The position numbers and the translations under genes are program-made. The notes below the pieces were generated by a model. That model searched no databases, had not been told where the DNA came from, and saw only the letters and a program-made list of their open reading frames with translations. 64,000 nucleotides of DNA, from contig JBFFMY010000005.1 in NCBI GenBank assembly GCA_041563475.1, positions 18,633-82,632 on the forward strand, read 5' to 3'. Positions 1 to 9,362 of the stretch are shown piece by piece (positions within the stretch are counted from its first letter, which is position 1; the number at the start of each line of letters is the position of its first letter). This stretch comes from CAJXZP01 sp041563475. Its GTDB lineage: Bacteria; Bacteroidota; Bacteroidia; Flavobacteriales_G; Salibacteraceae.

Positions 1-717
1 TTTTTGAAGAAAATTTATTTCCTCCGTTCGGTTATCCGTTACTTGCACAACCTCTTTTGCAAATCCTTTACATAAATTTACGTATTCTTTGGTATGATAA
101 TATTCATTTTGAGTGGGTGTTATGGATAAAAAATCATGCAACCAATACTCGGTGTCATACGTATTGCTATCTACTGAAAATACACGGAAACCCTCTTCTG
201 GGTTTGAATTTATTATGAAACAACCTTTATCTAATTTTTTAATATCGATACCAGATTGTTCCAATATTTCTAAACTAGTTGCAGTGTTTTCAATTTGAAG
301 AAAGGAGATTTTGTTTTCCGATTTAAATATTCCAATGGCAGAAACCAATTTATCTTCAAATAAAATATCTTCGAAATAGGCTACAAAAACATCGCCCGAT
401 TTAATGTGCGGGTGATTGCTTTGCTCATGAAGGTGTTTTACAATTTTGATAGAATTTATATACAGTGAATCTGGATTAGTGAAAATGTCATTGCTAATTC
501 CATTTAACTCGTTATAGGTAAGGTCAACTTCATGACTAAATTGGTTTGCATCCAAAGTTTTTAGGAAAGGTTTTACGAAATAATCGAGCATTAAACTTTC
601 TAATTCTTCGGTTAATGTAAAAGGGCCATCGGAAATAAAAAAGTCTTCTTCATTATGTTTATTCCCTACACGGTGGATTACAATATTCTTAATTGCAACA
701 GTTGAAAAATCTAGCAT
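1..717 (-). CDS. Nucleoid-associated protein (NdpA/YejK-like), 3' part missing
   Basis: The reading frame starts at ATG 717 and stays open to the window edge, giving 239 codons without a stop, so the C-terminus lies outside. The N-terminus (MLDFSTVAIKNIVIHRVGN) and a following SDGPFTLTEELESLMLDYF segment resemble the 37-kDa nucleoid-associated protein family, whose Bacteroidota members are about 340 residues. No signal peptide or membrane segment is visible, so it is probably cytoplasmic and nucleoid-bound. The family assignment is from recognition of the N-terminal pattern only. A TACATTTG -7 box lies about 20 bases upstream on the same strand. Confidence 0.6.
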   Translation of the reverse strand, partial: MLDFSTVAIKNIVIHRVGNKHNEEDFFISDGPFTLTEELESLMLDYFVKPFLKTLDANQFSHEVDLTYNELNGISNDIFTNPDSLYINSIKIVKHLHEQSNHPHIKSGDVFVAYFEDILFEDKLVSAIGIFKSENKISFLQIENTATSLEILEQSGIDIKKLDKGCFIINSNPEEGFRVFSVDSNTYDTEYWLHDFLSITPTQNEYYHTKEYVNLCKGFAKEVVQVTDNRTEEINFLQK

Positions 718-738
718 AAAAGCAAATTTGAATTTTGC

Positions 739-746
739 CAAATGTA
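739..746 (-). promoter_or_regulatory. -7 promoter box (TAnnTTTG type)
   Basis: On the minus strand this reads TACATTTG, matching the Bacteroidota sigma-A -7 consensus, 22 bases upstream of the ATG at 717. The -33 element was not confidently identified. Confidence 0.5.
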
Positions 747-869
747 AAAGATTTCTAATCTGAAAAAACGTAAAAAGGGATGGATTCTAGAAAAATTGTC
801 ACTACTTATTTTAGGGGGGGAAAAGCGACTATTTCAAAAGGGTAGGTTCTGAATAGTATTAAATAAGGT

Positions 870-903
870 AAAAAAAGGAGCTATTTCATTGAAATAACTC
901 CTT
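870..903 (-). terminator. Rho-independent terminator of the SlyD-like gene
   Basis: Read on the minus strand, an AAGGAG...CTCCTT stem containing TATTTCA/TGAAATA with one bulged position is followed by a T-tract. It lies about 15 bases beyond the stop of the gene at 917-1402. Confidence 0.8.
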
Positions 904-916
904 CTAATAAAATATA

Positions 917-1402
917 TTAGTGGTGGTGTCCACCTTCTCCATGAACGTGTCCATGCGCAATCTCATCTGTTGTTGCCTCTCTAACATCCGTAATTTCAAT
1001 AGCAAAATGAAGCTCCATATCTGATAAAGGGTGATTTAAGTCCAAAGTAATATCTTCACCATCAATTGCCGTTAAGGTTGCAATAGCCATTCCTTGTTCT
1101 CCAGTATCAATTTGAACTTGCATACCAACATGCATTTCTTCTTCACCTTGGAAACCAGATTTTGGAACAACACGAACTAATTGTTCGTCTCTATTTCCGT
1201 AAGCATCTTCAGGTTGCACAATTACAGAAAATTGATCTCCCTTTACTTTTCCTTCAATTTCTGATTCTAATCCTGGTACTAATGCGCCAATACCTTGAAT
1301 ATATGCAAGTGGATCACGTCCTTCAGAGGTGTCAATCACAACTCCATCTTTATCCGTTAACTTGTAGTGCATCATCACTACTTTGTTTTGTTCAATTCTC
1401 AT
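917..1402 (-). CDS. FKBP-type peptidyl-prolyl cis-trans isomerase, SlyD-like
   Basis: The 161-residue product has the short FKBP arrangement of SlyD: an N-terminal strand (KVVMMHYKLTDKDG), then DTSEGRDPLAYIQG and VPGLE, with an insert-in-flap domain in the middle (QPEDAYGNRDEQLVRVV). The C-terminal tail is His-rich (HGHVHGEGGHHH), as in the nickel-binding tail of SlyD. SlyD proteins combine prolyl isomerase and chaperone activity in the cytoplasm and can bind metal ions; that role is inferred from the family. A TACATTTG promoter box sits 20 bases upstream and a strong hairpin terminator follows, so it is probably monocistronic. Confidence 0.92.
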   Translation of the reverse strand: MRIEQNKVVMMHYKLTDKDGVVIDTSEGRDPLAYIQGIGALVPGLESEIEGKVKGDQFSVIVQPEDAYGNRDEQLVRVVPKSGFQGEEEMHVGMQVQIDTGEQGMAIATLTAIDGEDITLDLNHPLSDMELHFAIEITDVREATTDEIAHGHVHGEGGHHH

Positions 1403-1421
1403 AATTTCATTAATTAGCCGG

Positions 1422-1429
1422 CAAATGTA
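1422..1429 (-). promoter_or_regulatory. -7 promoter box (TAnnTTTG type)
   Basis: TACATTTG on the minus strand, 20 bases upstream of the SlyD-like start codon. The divergent gene on the other side starts at 1651, so the 248-base gap is a divergent promoter region. Confidence 0.55.
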
Positions 1430-1650
1430 CTATGACTATATAAAAGGAGTGCCATGTAGATGTAGTCAATTCCCATAGAATTAGAGATTTCATGTAGTTT
1501 TTGCTTTTTTTTGATCAAATAAAGAATATTATTCCCATGTGTAGATTGTTAATAATTACCTCAGTAAGAACTACCGAATACCCTTTTAAGTTCTTTTAGT
1601 TTGTATTCTTAAAAAACAAAAATTTGCCTTTAGGCAAAGAACCACGGAAT

Positions 1651-3021
1651 ATGAAAAAAGTTGCACTTATTGGTGCTGGAAGATCTTCTAGCTCGTTAAT
1701 AAAATTCTTAATTAGTAATCTTGAAAAGGAAAATTTCACCCTGACTATTGCAGATAGAGAAATTGGGCATTTATCTGATATTGTGGATAATGCAACTGGA
1801 GTAGAAGAGATGGTTTTTGATGTTTTTGAGCAAGAGGCCAGGGAAAAGTTGGTGAAAGAATCGGATTTGATTATTTCTATGTTACCTGCTCGATTCCATA
1901 TTATGATTGCAAAGGATTGCGTTTCTTTTAAGCGAAATATGATTACCGCTTCGTATATAACAGATGAGATGAAGGCGTTGGATGAAGATGCAAAAAATGC
2001 CGGAGTTATGCTGTTAAATGAAATGGGAGTAGATCCAGGAATTGATCATATGTCGGCTATGCGAATTATCGATAACCTTCGTTCTAAAAATGCACACTTT
2101 TTACAATTTGAATCGTTTACCGGTGGACTTGTGGCCCCAGAAAGCGACAACAATCCATGGGGGTATAAATTCACGTGGAACCCTAGAAATGTGGTTGTTG
2201 CAGGGCAAGGTGGAGCAGTAAAGTTTATTCAAGAAGGACTGTATAAGTTTATTCCATATCACATGCTTTTTAGAAGGACGGAGATGATGGATGTAGAAGG
2301 CTTTGGAAGGTTTGAAGGATATGCAAATAGAGATTCATTAAGTTATAGAAGTTTGTACGGATTGCAAAATATCCCAACAATGTACAGAGGAACGTTAAGA
2401 AGGCCAGGGTTTTGTAAAGCGTGGGATGTATTTGTGAAACTGGGTGTTACGGACGATAGTTACACCTTGGAAGACAGTGATAAATTAACGCATAGATCCT
2501 TTATAAATAAATTTCTAGCGTATAATCCAAATGATTCTGTCGAGCTCAAATTAATGCATTATCTCAAAATTGATCAAGATTCTGATATCATGGATAAATT
2601 AACATGGTTAGGTATTTTTTCGAATGAGGAAGTTAGTCTTAAAAATGCTACTCCAGCTCAGGTATTGGAACAAATATTAATGAAAAAGTGGAAATTAAAT
2701 CCAAATGATAAAGACATGATTGTAATGGTTCATAAATTTGGATACGAAATAGATGGAAAACAAGAACTTTTAACTTCATCCATGGTTTCCATTGGAGATG
2801 ATCAAACATATACAGCTATGGCAAAAACTGTTGGACTGCCAGTAGGGATAGCGTCCTTACTCATGTTAAATGGAAGTTTATCAAAACCAGGTGTACATCT
2901 TCCTACCACGCCAGATATTTACAACCCTGTATTAGATGAGTTAGAAAAATTTGGAATTTGTTTTACAGAAAGCAGTGGAGAGTATATTGGCTATAAGAAG
3001 ATAAAATTGACAGACGATTAG
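1651..3021 (+). CDS. Saccharopine dehydrogenase family protein
   Basis: The 456-residue product begins MKKVALIGAGRSSSSLI, a Rossmann-type nucleotide-binding motif, followed by a substrate domain typical of saccharopine dehydrogenase/reductase (NEMGVDPGIDHMSAM, then a long C-terminal catalytic region ending in LPTTPDIYNPVLDELEKFGI). The family makes or cleaves saccharopine in lysine metabolism; the direction and exact substrate cannot be told from sequence. I chose ATG 1651 over an in-frame TTG at 1624 because it places the Rossmann motif at the usual position. It is followed after 20 bases by a cytochrome lipoprotein gene. Confidence 0.88.
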   Translation: MKKVALIGAGRSSSSLIKFLISNLEKENFTLTIADREIGHLSDIVDNATGVEEMVFDVFEQEAREKLVKESDLIISMLPARFHIMIAKDCVSFKRNMITASYITDEMKALDEDAKNAGVMLLNEMGVDPGIDHMSAMRIIDNLRSKNAHFLQFESFTGGLVAPESDNNPWGYKFTWNPRNVVVAGQGGAVKFIQEGLYKFIPYHMLFRRTEMMDVEGFGRFEGYANRDSLSYRSLYGLQNIPTMYRGTLRRPGFCKAWDVFVKLGVTDDSYTLEDSDKLTHRSFINKFLAYNPNDSVELKLMHYLKIDQDSDIMDKLTWLGIFSNEEVSLKNATPAQVLEQILMKKWKLNPNDKDMIVMVHKFGYEIDGKQELLTSSMVSIGDDQTYTAMAKTVGLPVGIASLLMLNGSLSKPGVHLPTTPDIYNPVLDELEKFGICFTESSGEYIGYKKIKLTDD

Positions 3022-3041
3022 TTTTTAATTATTATTGTGTC

Positions 3042-4115
3042 ATGTTCAATTCGCTAGTTAAAGTACTTGTTTTTTTAGTAATTGGAATGTTTGCAATGAC
3101 GTTTCAAGCATGTAAACATGAGCCACAAATTGATTATTTAATTCCAGTTAAAGCTACTCCTTATATAATAGACATTCCAAAAGGGTTTCCTGTCATGCCA
3201 ATTCCGAACGAGAATCCGTTGACCGTTGAGGGTGTGAATTTGGGTAAATTATTATTTTATGATACCCGACTTTCAGGTGATAATTCTCAGTCATGCGCAA
3301 CGTGCCATTTTGCGCCTTCAAGTTTTTCGGATTCTTCCCAATTTAGCACGGGAATAAATGGGGCTATTGGAAATAGAAACGCTATGGCTATTGTTAATTT
3401 GGGATATTCTCAACATTTTTTCTGGGATGGACGAGATGAAAGTTTGGAAGACCAAGCATTGAAACCGGTTGTAAACCCAATAGAAATGAATACCACTTGG
3501 CCTCTGGTTTTAAACAAACTCAATTTTGATACGTATTATAGAGAACAATTTAAAATTGCATTCGGGGTGGATGTAATAGATTCATTTGATGTGGCAAAAG
3601 CAATTGCTCAATTTGAACGAACGATGATTTCTGGAAATTCAAAATTTGATCAAAATTTAAATGGGAATATACCTTTGTCTGATTCAGAAACTCGGGGCCT
3701 GGTTATTTTCAATACGGAGAAAGGGGATTGCTTCCATTGCCATGGAACGATTTTGTTACAAGGCTTTGAATTTGAGAATAATGGCGTTCAGCAAGTGATG
3801 GAAGATATTGGACGTGGTGGAGTTACAAATCTATCTACCGACATTGGTAAATTTAAACCCCCAACGCTTAGAAATATTGAACTATCATCTCCATATATGC
3901 ATGATGGAAGGTTTAAAACTTTGGAAGAAGTTGTAGAGTTTTATAACTCAGGTGTGAATCAAAGTTCCCCAAATATTTCACCACTAATGCTTAAAGCAAA
4001 TCGACCAAACGGAGATTTAAATTTAACCATTCAGGATAAGGCAGATTTGGTTGCGTTTTTGAAAACCTTAACAGACTCCGACTTTATAAGTAACCCAGAC
4101 TTCATATCGGAATAG
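3042..4115 (+). CDS. Cytochrome c peroxidase/MauG family diheme lipoprotein
   Basis: This 357-residue protein starts with a hydrophobic signal ending in TFQAC, a plausible lipobox, so it is probably a periplasm-facing lipoprotein. Two haem c sites are visible: CATCH (about residue 85) and CFHCH (about residue 230). The segment between them and the ending SSPYMHDGRFKTLEEVVEFY are characteristic of bacterial diheme cytochrome c peroxidases and MauG-like enzymes. The reaction could be peroxide reduction or oxidative protein modification. It lies 20 bases after the saccharopine dehydrogenase gene and may be co-transcribed. A second, broken relative lies at 51209-52181. Confidence 0.88.
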   Translation: MFNSLVKVLVFLVIGMFAMTFQACKHEPQIDYLIPVKATPYIIDIPKGFPVMPIPNENPLTVEGVNLGKLLFYDTRLSGDNSQSCATCHFAPSSFSDSSQFSTGINGAIGNRNAMAIVNLGYSQHFFWDGRDESLEDQALKPVVNPIEMNTTWPLVLNKLNFDTYYREQFKIAFGVDVIDSFDVAKAIAQFERTMISGNSKFDQNLNGNIPLSDSETRGLVIFNTEKGDCFHCHGTILLQGFEFENNGVQQVMEDIGRGGVTNLSTDIGKFKPPTLRNIELSSPYMHDGRFKTLEEVVEFYNSGVNQSSPNISPLMLKANRPNGDLNLTIQDKADLVAFLKTLTDSDFISNPDFISE

Positions 4116-4118
4116 GTC

Positions 4119-4148
4119 AAATTTTATTGCGTAACAGAATAAAATTTT
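4119..4148 (+). terminator. AT-rich hairpin, possible weak terminator
   Basis: AAATTTTATT and AATAAAATTT form a 10-bp stem around a 9-base loop just after the cytochrome gene stop. It is wholly A/T and has only a short T-run, so termination is uncertain. The rest of the 219-base gap before the next gene shows nothing else I can support. Confidence 0.35.
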
Positions 4149-4334
4149 CTCAAAAGTGATTCTATAATTATAATATAAGCCCCAATAATTCTAGCTGACA
4201 GTTTATTTATATCAATTGACATTTTTCTTCTAATTAAAAGAGTATTTAATACGTAAAATTGATAGGGATTAAGGATTTTTATCATATCCACTATCCAGCT
4301 AGGTTTATTTATTAACGATATCATTTAAGGGGAG

Positions 4335-7300
4335 ATGAATATCAACACGACACACTTACTACTGTCAATTTTTACTTTGTTTTTGTTAAACGCAACATCT
4401 ATAGACGCAAATTCACAATGCTTTCAGGTTTATGATGGCTTGGGAAATATTCAAACTACACCTTACTTCGTAGGATGTAGTGGTTCAGATCACACAATTT
4501 TTTTACAAACTGACATTGCAATAGGTGCTTATACCGTGGTTTGGGGAGATGGGACTGCAAATTCAACTGGAGCTTCTTTAACACCACCAGCATACCTTAC
4601 GCATACGTATACTGCAACTGTCGATACATTTAATATCACCATTACCGAAACATCAACAGGATGTAGCGTTAGTGGTGTTGTTGTTTTAGAGGAACCCGTG
4701 AATGCATCAATTCAAATTCCACTAGGTGGCGTTACTATGGTTTGTGCACCTTCTCCAATTGACTTTATTAATTCAAGTACAAACGTTTCACCAACTACTA
4801 CATTTACATGGGATTTTGGTGATGGAACTGCTCCTTTGGTTTTTGGACCTTCAAATAGCTGGCAAACAGTTACGCATGCATATCAAAAAAATACCGTGAG
4901 TTGTGAAACTGTAGTTACACTTACAGCTGAAAATTATTGTAGTGCAGGAAACCCTACCATAGCATTATTTCAACCCTTAATGGTGTATGATGTTGATACC
5001 GCTGTAATTAGTGCATCGGCAACTTTATTATGTTACCCAGATACAGTAGTACATTTTTCAAATGCAACGATTAAAAATTGTTTACCAGAAGGTAATACCC
5101 AACAACGATATGAGTATTGGAATTTAGGAGATTATTGGGGATTAGGTTATGATTCAATTATTCCTTGGGTACCTTTTGATCCTCCAGCTCGCCCTGGACA
5201 TACCATAGCATTTCCTGGTGTAGGTACATATTCAATCATGATGATTGATAGTAATATGTGTGGGCAGGATACGGCTTATCAAACAATAACCATTATCCCA
5301 CCTCCAACGGCTGGTTTAAGTTCAATAAACGATTCTGCTTGTGTAGGTGAATTTGTTAATTTTAGTGGTACTTCAGGAAATGGAGCAAACGCATATTACT
5401 GGAATTTCGGAAATGGATCTAGTTATACTCAATTAGGTAGTAATCTAAATATTTCTTTTTATGATACGGGAAACATTACCGTTTCAATGATTGCCGGTAT
5501 AACAGGAACATCAGGTGTTTGTCAAGATACTGCTCAAGCAAATATTTATATTAAACCATCTCCGGTTGCATCTTTTGTTTTAGATCAAAACACAGCATGT
5601 GATTCTTTAACTGTAACAATTACAGATTCTACTTTAGGAGCTGTTGCTTGGGATTGGAATTTCGGAAATGGAAATACGTCAACTCAAATTAACCCACCAG
5701 CTCAAACTTACAGTGCAGGAACACATACCATTTCATTAGAGGTAACTCACCAAAATGGTTGTTCAGATAATACGAGTAATACCGTAACTGTTTACCCATC
5801 ACCCGTGGCTAATTTTGTCGCAAACAGCGTTTGTCAGCAAGATTTGGCATTGTTTACAGATTCCTCAATATCTAGTTCAACTGATCCTATTACAAGTTGG
5901 AATTGGAATTTTGGGGATGGAAATACATCAACATCTACAAATAGTTCAAATATATATGCGAATATGGGAAGCTATAACGTAACATTAATTGTTGCTACTC
6001 CTCATTGTTCAGATACAATTTCCGATTCCGTTATTGTGGAGGTAAAGCCAACTGCTGCATTTACAATTGATAAAAACGCAGGTTGTAGCCCTTTAACAGT
6101 GCAAACAACAAATAATTCAATAGGGGCAACTAGTTATATTTGGGATTTAGGTAATGGATACGGTTCATTTTCGGCAAACCCAGCTTTAAACTATATTAAT
6201 AGTGATACTGTTGATACTACTTATACTTTAACTTTAATAGCTTCAACAACATTTGGTTGTACGGATACTACGGAGCTTCCTGTAACAATTTATGGATCGC
6301 CAATTGCAAATTTCACTAGTGATGCAAATCCTGCATGTGGCCCATTTAACGTAAACTTCTTTAACCAATCCCAAGGTGCCATTTCATACACTTGGGATTT
6401 TGGAGATTCTTCTTCTACTTCTGTTTTAGAAAATCCTTCACATCTATATACAAATACCACTCTATTTATAACAAACTATCCAGTACAATTAGTAGCTACA
6501 AATGCACAAGGTTGTACAGATACAAGCAATCTTAATGTGGCAGTTTATCCAGAACCTAATTTTCCTTTTACAATTATTCCCGATTCAGGGTGTTCTCCAT
6601 TAGCGGTAACTTTCCCTGCTATTATTGGTGCTGTTGCCTACCAATGGAATTTTGGAGATGGAACAACTTCTACTGGTCAATCACCAACACATACCTTTTA
6701 TAATTCTACAACAAACGATATGAACTTTAATGTACAGTTAATTGCTACATCACCATTTGGTTGTAAGGATACCACAATAGAAGTTGTAACAGTATTTCCA
6801 GAGCCAACTGCAATAATTAACTTTTCTGATACTATTGGTTGTGGACCATTGAGCATTAATGCTATTAACGGTTCTCTAAATGCGTATTCTTATGTATGGG
6901 ATTTTGGTGATGGTACTACTTCAACTGATACAATGGCAATTCATAATCACGTATACCAAAATAATACCATGGGTCAAGTAATTTATAATACAAGCCTAGT
7001 TGCTACAACAAGTCATGGTTGTACGGATTCAGTGAACCAAAACATTACAATTTATCCTCCGGTGGCTGCAGATTTCACGGCCAATTTATTGGGTTGTACA
7101 CCACTTTCGGTCGACTTTACAAATACTTCAAATGGAGCAAATACGTATCATTGGAATTTTGGAACAGGAGCGGTTTCTGCTTCTCAAGATCCTTCACATA
7201 CGTTTTTTAGCAATCAAAATACCGATACTAATTATTTAGTAACTATGATTGCTACCTCTACTTTTGGATGTACAGATACAATTACAGATTCGGTAACCGT

Positions 7301-9362
7301 TTATCACGAAGCTACCGCATCGTTATCCACTTCAGTTATTTCGGGTTGTACGCCTTTGGATGTAATGTATACCAATTCAAGTTATGGATTTGATAATACG
7401 TATTTAAGCTATGGAGATGGAACGTTTTTGAACTCTCCATTTACTTCAGCAGTTCATTCTTATGTAAATAATGGTATAGTAACGGATACTAACGATGTGT
7501 ATATAATTGCAAGTACAATTCACGGGTGTAATGACACTCTTTCAACACAAATAGCCGTTTATCCTCCTGTTCAAGCAAGTTTTACTGGAGACACAATGGG
7601 ATGTAGTCCTTTTGTAGTTCCATTTACAAACCTGAGTACAGGTGGGGCTTCTTACCAATGGGATTTTGGTAATGGAAGTTTATCTAATATTCCTGTGCCA
7701 ACAGCTACATTTACAACCGGTTCAACACAATCTGTTTATACAACAACGTTATGGACGACCTCCATTTACGGTTGTTCTGATTCTGTAATCATGCAAATAA
7801 CGGTGAATCCTTCTGCTGTTGCTAATGTTACTCCAAGTTCTTTAAACGGTTGTACTCCATTAGCGAATACATTCACCAATAACAGTTATTATTTTGATAA
7901 TATCATGTGGGATTTTGGGGATGGAACAGCTACAAGTAATCCAAATACTCAGATTTATCATACCTATACTAATCCAACTTCATCTGCTAAAATTTATGAC
8001 GTTGAGTTTATAGCTTCAACCTTATATGGGTGTAATGATACCGCAAACTTTCAAATAGAAGTGTTTCCAGATGTAATTGCGAATGCATCATTTGATACCG
8101 TAGGGTGTAGTCCATTTTACGTTAAGTTTCAAAACAAAAGTATTGGGGGTTATGCATATTTATGGAATTTTGATAATGGCGTAAGTTCTACGAATCAAAA
8201 TCCTGATGAAACCTTTGTAAATAATGGTAATACAGCAAAAGTATTTAACGTTAGTTTAGTAACTACATCGGCTTATGGTTGTTTAGATACATTATCAAGA
8301 AATATAACAGTACACCCACAACCAATAGCTTCTTTTGTAGCGACTCCAACAGTTCAATCTTTTCCAAATACCATAGTTAGTGTAATTAATAACACGGTAG
8401 GGAATTATTCATTTTATTGGAATTTCGGTGGAGTGGAAAATTCAAATTTGGCAAATCCAAATGACGTTGATTTCTTGAATCCTGGTGATTATATCATTTC
8501 AATGATTGTAACCAATCAATATTGTGCGGATACGGCTACGGAAACAATATCTATTCTACCACCACCACCTATTGCTGATTTTAGTGGAGGAGGCGAAGGT
8601 TGTACACCCGTTTCTGTAACTTTTGAAAACAGTTCTGTGTATGGAATAGAGTATTTATGGGATTTTGGAGATGGAAATACGTCAATTCAAGAAAATCCAA
8701 CATATACCTATTTTGTTCCTGGGACATATACTGTTAATCTAACAGTAACCGGATTGAATGGTGTTGAAATTAAAACAATGGTGGATGTAGTAAAGGTTTA
8801 CCCAAATGCAGTAGCAAACTTCGATTTTCAACCAATCAAGGTTTCTTCACAAGGAGACAAAACGTTTTTCTACAATCAATCTGCCAATGCAGATATCTTC
8901 AACTGGAACTTTGGTGACGGAGGTTCATCGGATGAACAAAACCCAATTTACCAATATACTTCCGTTGGTGAATTTCCAATTACCTTAATTGCAAATAACC
9001 AATACAATTGTCCAGATACACTTACGCATTCAACATATATGACGGTTGAAGCCAAAGGTGATATTTCATTTCCAAATGCATTTGTACCTAGTGCAAGTGG
9101 ATCAAATGGAGGTTATTTCAATTCTAATGTTATGGATAACAGTGTTTTTTATCCTATTAGTATTGGAATCAATGAATACCATTTAGTTATTTATAACAGA
9201 TGGGGAGAAAAAGTCTTTGAAACCTTTGATGTGAATCAAGGTTGGGACGGCTATTATAGAGGAGAATTATCAGCTCAAGATGTTTATGTATGGAAAGCTG
9301 ATGTAATCATGGTTAGCGGTGAAAGTAAAGTTTTTGCCGGTGACGTAACACTTATACAATAA
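4335..9362 (+). CDS. Giant PKD-repeat secreted protein with T9SS type B sorting domain
   Basis: The 1675-residue product has a signal peptide (to about residue 27), then about 16 PKD-like repeats marked by WDFGDG/WNFGNG cores, ... HTY turns and Cys-containing starts such as GCSPL or GCTPL. The C-terminus (PNAFVPSASG..., YNRWGEKVFETFD, GWDGYYRGE, VYVWKADV) is the gliding-motility-associated/T9SS type B sorting domain. It should be exported across the outer membrane by the type IX system and act on the cell surface or outside, probably in adhesion; that role is inferred. The stop codon overlaps the start of the PorP/SprF gene by one base (TAATG), implying translational coupling. Many Cys pairs suggest disulfide-stabilised repeats. 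Confidence 0.93.
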   Translation: MNINTTHLLLSIFTLFLLNATSIDANSQCFQVYDGLGNIQTTPYFVGCSGSDHTIFLQTDIAIGAYTVVWGDGTANSTGASLTPPAYLTHTYTATVDTFNITITETSTGCSVSGVVVLEEPVNASIQIPLGGVTMVCAPSPIDFINSSTNVSPTTTFTWDFGDGTAPLVFGPSNSWQTVTHAYQKNTVSCETVVTLTAENYCSAGNPTIALFQPLMVYDVDTAVISASATLLCYPDTVVHFSNATIKNCLPEGNTQQRYEYWNLGDYWGLGYDSIIPWVPFDPPARPGHTIAFPGVGTYSIMMIDSNMCGQDTAYQTITIIPPPTAGLSSINDSACVGEFVNFSGTSGNGANAYYWNFGNGSSYTQLGSNLNISFYDTGNITVSMIAGITGTSGVCQDTAQANIYIKPSPVASFVLDQNTACDSLTVTITDSTLGAVAWDWNFGNGNTSTQINPPAQTYSAGTHTISLEVTHQNGCSDNTSNTVTVYPSPVANFVANSVCQQDLALFTDSSISSSTDPITSWNWNFGDGNTSTSTNSSNIYANMGSYNVTLIVATPHCSDTISDSVIVEVKPTAAFTIDKNAGCSPLTVQTTNNSIGATSYIWDLGNGYGSFSANPALNYINSDTVDTTYTLTLIASTTFGCTDTTELPVTIYGSPIANFTSDANPACGPFNVNFFNQSQGAISYTWDFGDSSSTSVLENPSHLYTNTTLFITNYPVQLVATNAQGCTDTSNLNVAVYPEPNFPFTIIPDSGCSPLAVTFPAIIGAVAYQWNFGDGTTSTGQSPTHTFYNSTTNDMNFNVQLIATSPFGCKDTTIEVVTVFPEPTAIINFSDTIGCGPLSINAINGSLNAYSYVWDFGDGTTSTDTMAIHNHVYQNNTMGQVIYNTSLVATTSHGCTDSVNQNITIYPPVAADFTANLLGCTPLSVDFTNTSNGANTYHWNFGTGAVSASQDPSHTFFSNQNTDTNYLVTMIATSTFGCTDTITDSVTVYHEATASLSTSVISGCTPLDVMYTNSSYGFDNTYLSYGDGTFLNSPFTSAVHSYVNNGIVTDTNDVYIIASTIHGCNDTLSTQIAVYPPVQASFTGDTMGCSPFVVPFTNLSTGGASYQWDFGNGSLSNIPVPTATFTTGSTQSVYTTTLWTTSIYGCSDSVIMQITVNPSAVANVTPSSLNGCTPLANTFTNNSYYFDNIMWDFGDGTATSNPNTQIYHTYTNPTSSAKIYDVEFIASTLYGCNDTANFQIEVFPDVIANASFDTVGCSPFYVKFQNKSIGGYAYLWNFDNGVSSTNQNPDETFVNNGNTAKVFNVSLVTTSAYGCLDTLSRNITVHPQPIASFVATPTVQSFPNTIVSVINNTVGNYSFYWNFGGVENSNLANPNDVDFLNPGDYIISMIVTNQYCADTATETISILPPPPIADFSGGGEGCTPVSVTFENSSVYGIEYLWDFGDGNTSIQENPTYTYFVPGTYTVNLTVTGLNGVEIKTMVDVVKVYPNAVANFDFQPIKVSSQGDKTFFYNQSANADIFNWNFGDGGSSDEQNPIYQYTSVGEFPITLIANNQYNCPDTLTHSTYMTVEAKGDISFPNAFVPSASGSNGGYFNSNVMDNSVFYPISIGINEYHLVIYNRWGEKVFETFDVNQGWDGYYRGELSAQDVYVWKADVIMVSGESKVFAGDVTLIQ

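Noticed and set aside
113..298. 61-codon plus-strand frame opposite the nucleoid-associated protein gene
   Set aside because: It is the antisense of a well-supported coding frame and shows no protein features.
1624..1650. TTG 1624 as start of the saccharopine dehydrogenase gene
   Set aside because: The ATG at 1651 puts the Rossmann motif at the expected position; the nine extra residues are unlike the family.
4124..4324. 66-codon minus-strand frame in the gap before the giant PKD gene
   Set aside because: It is AT-rich, repeats hydrophobic and Ile/Lys residues without a recognisable pattern, and overlaps the weak hairpin after the cytochrome gene. I see no start signal or homology.
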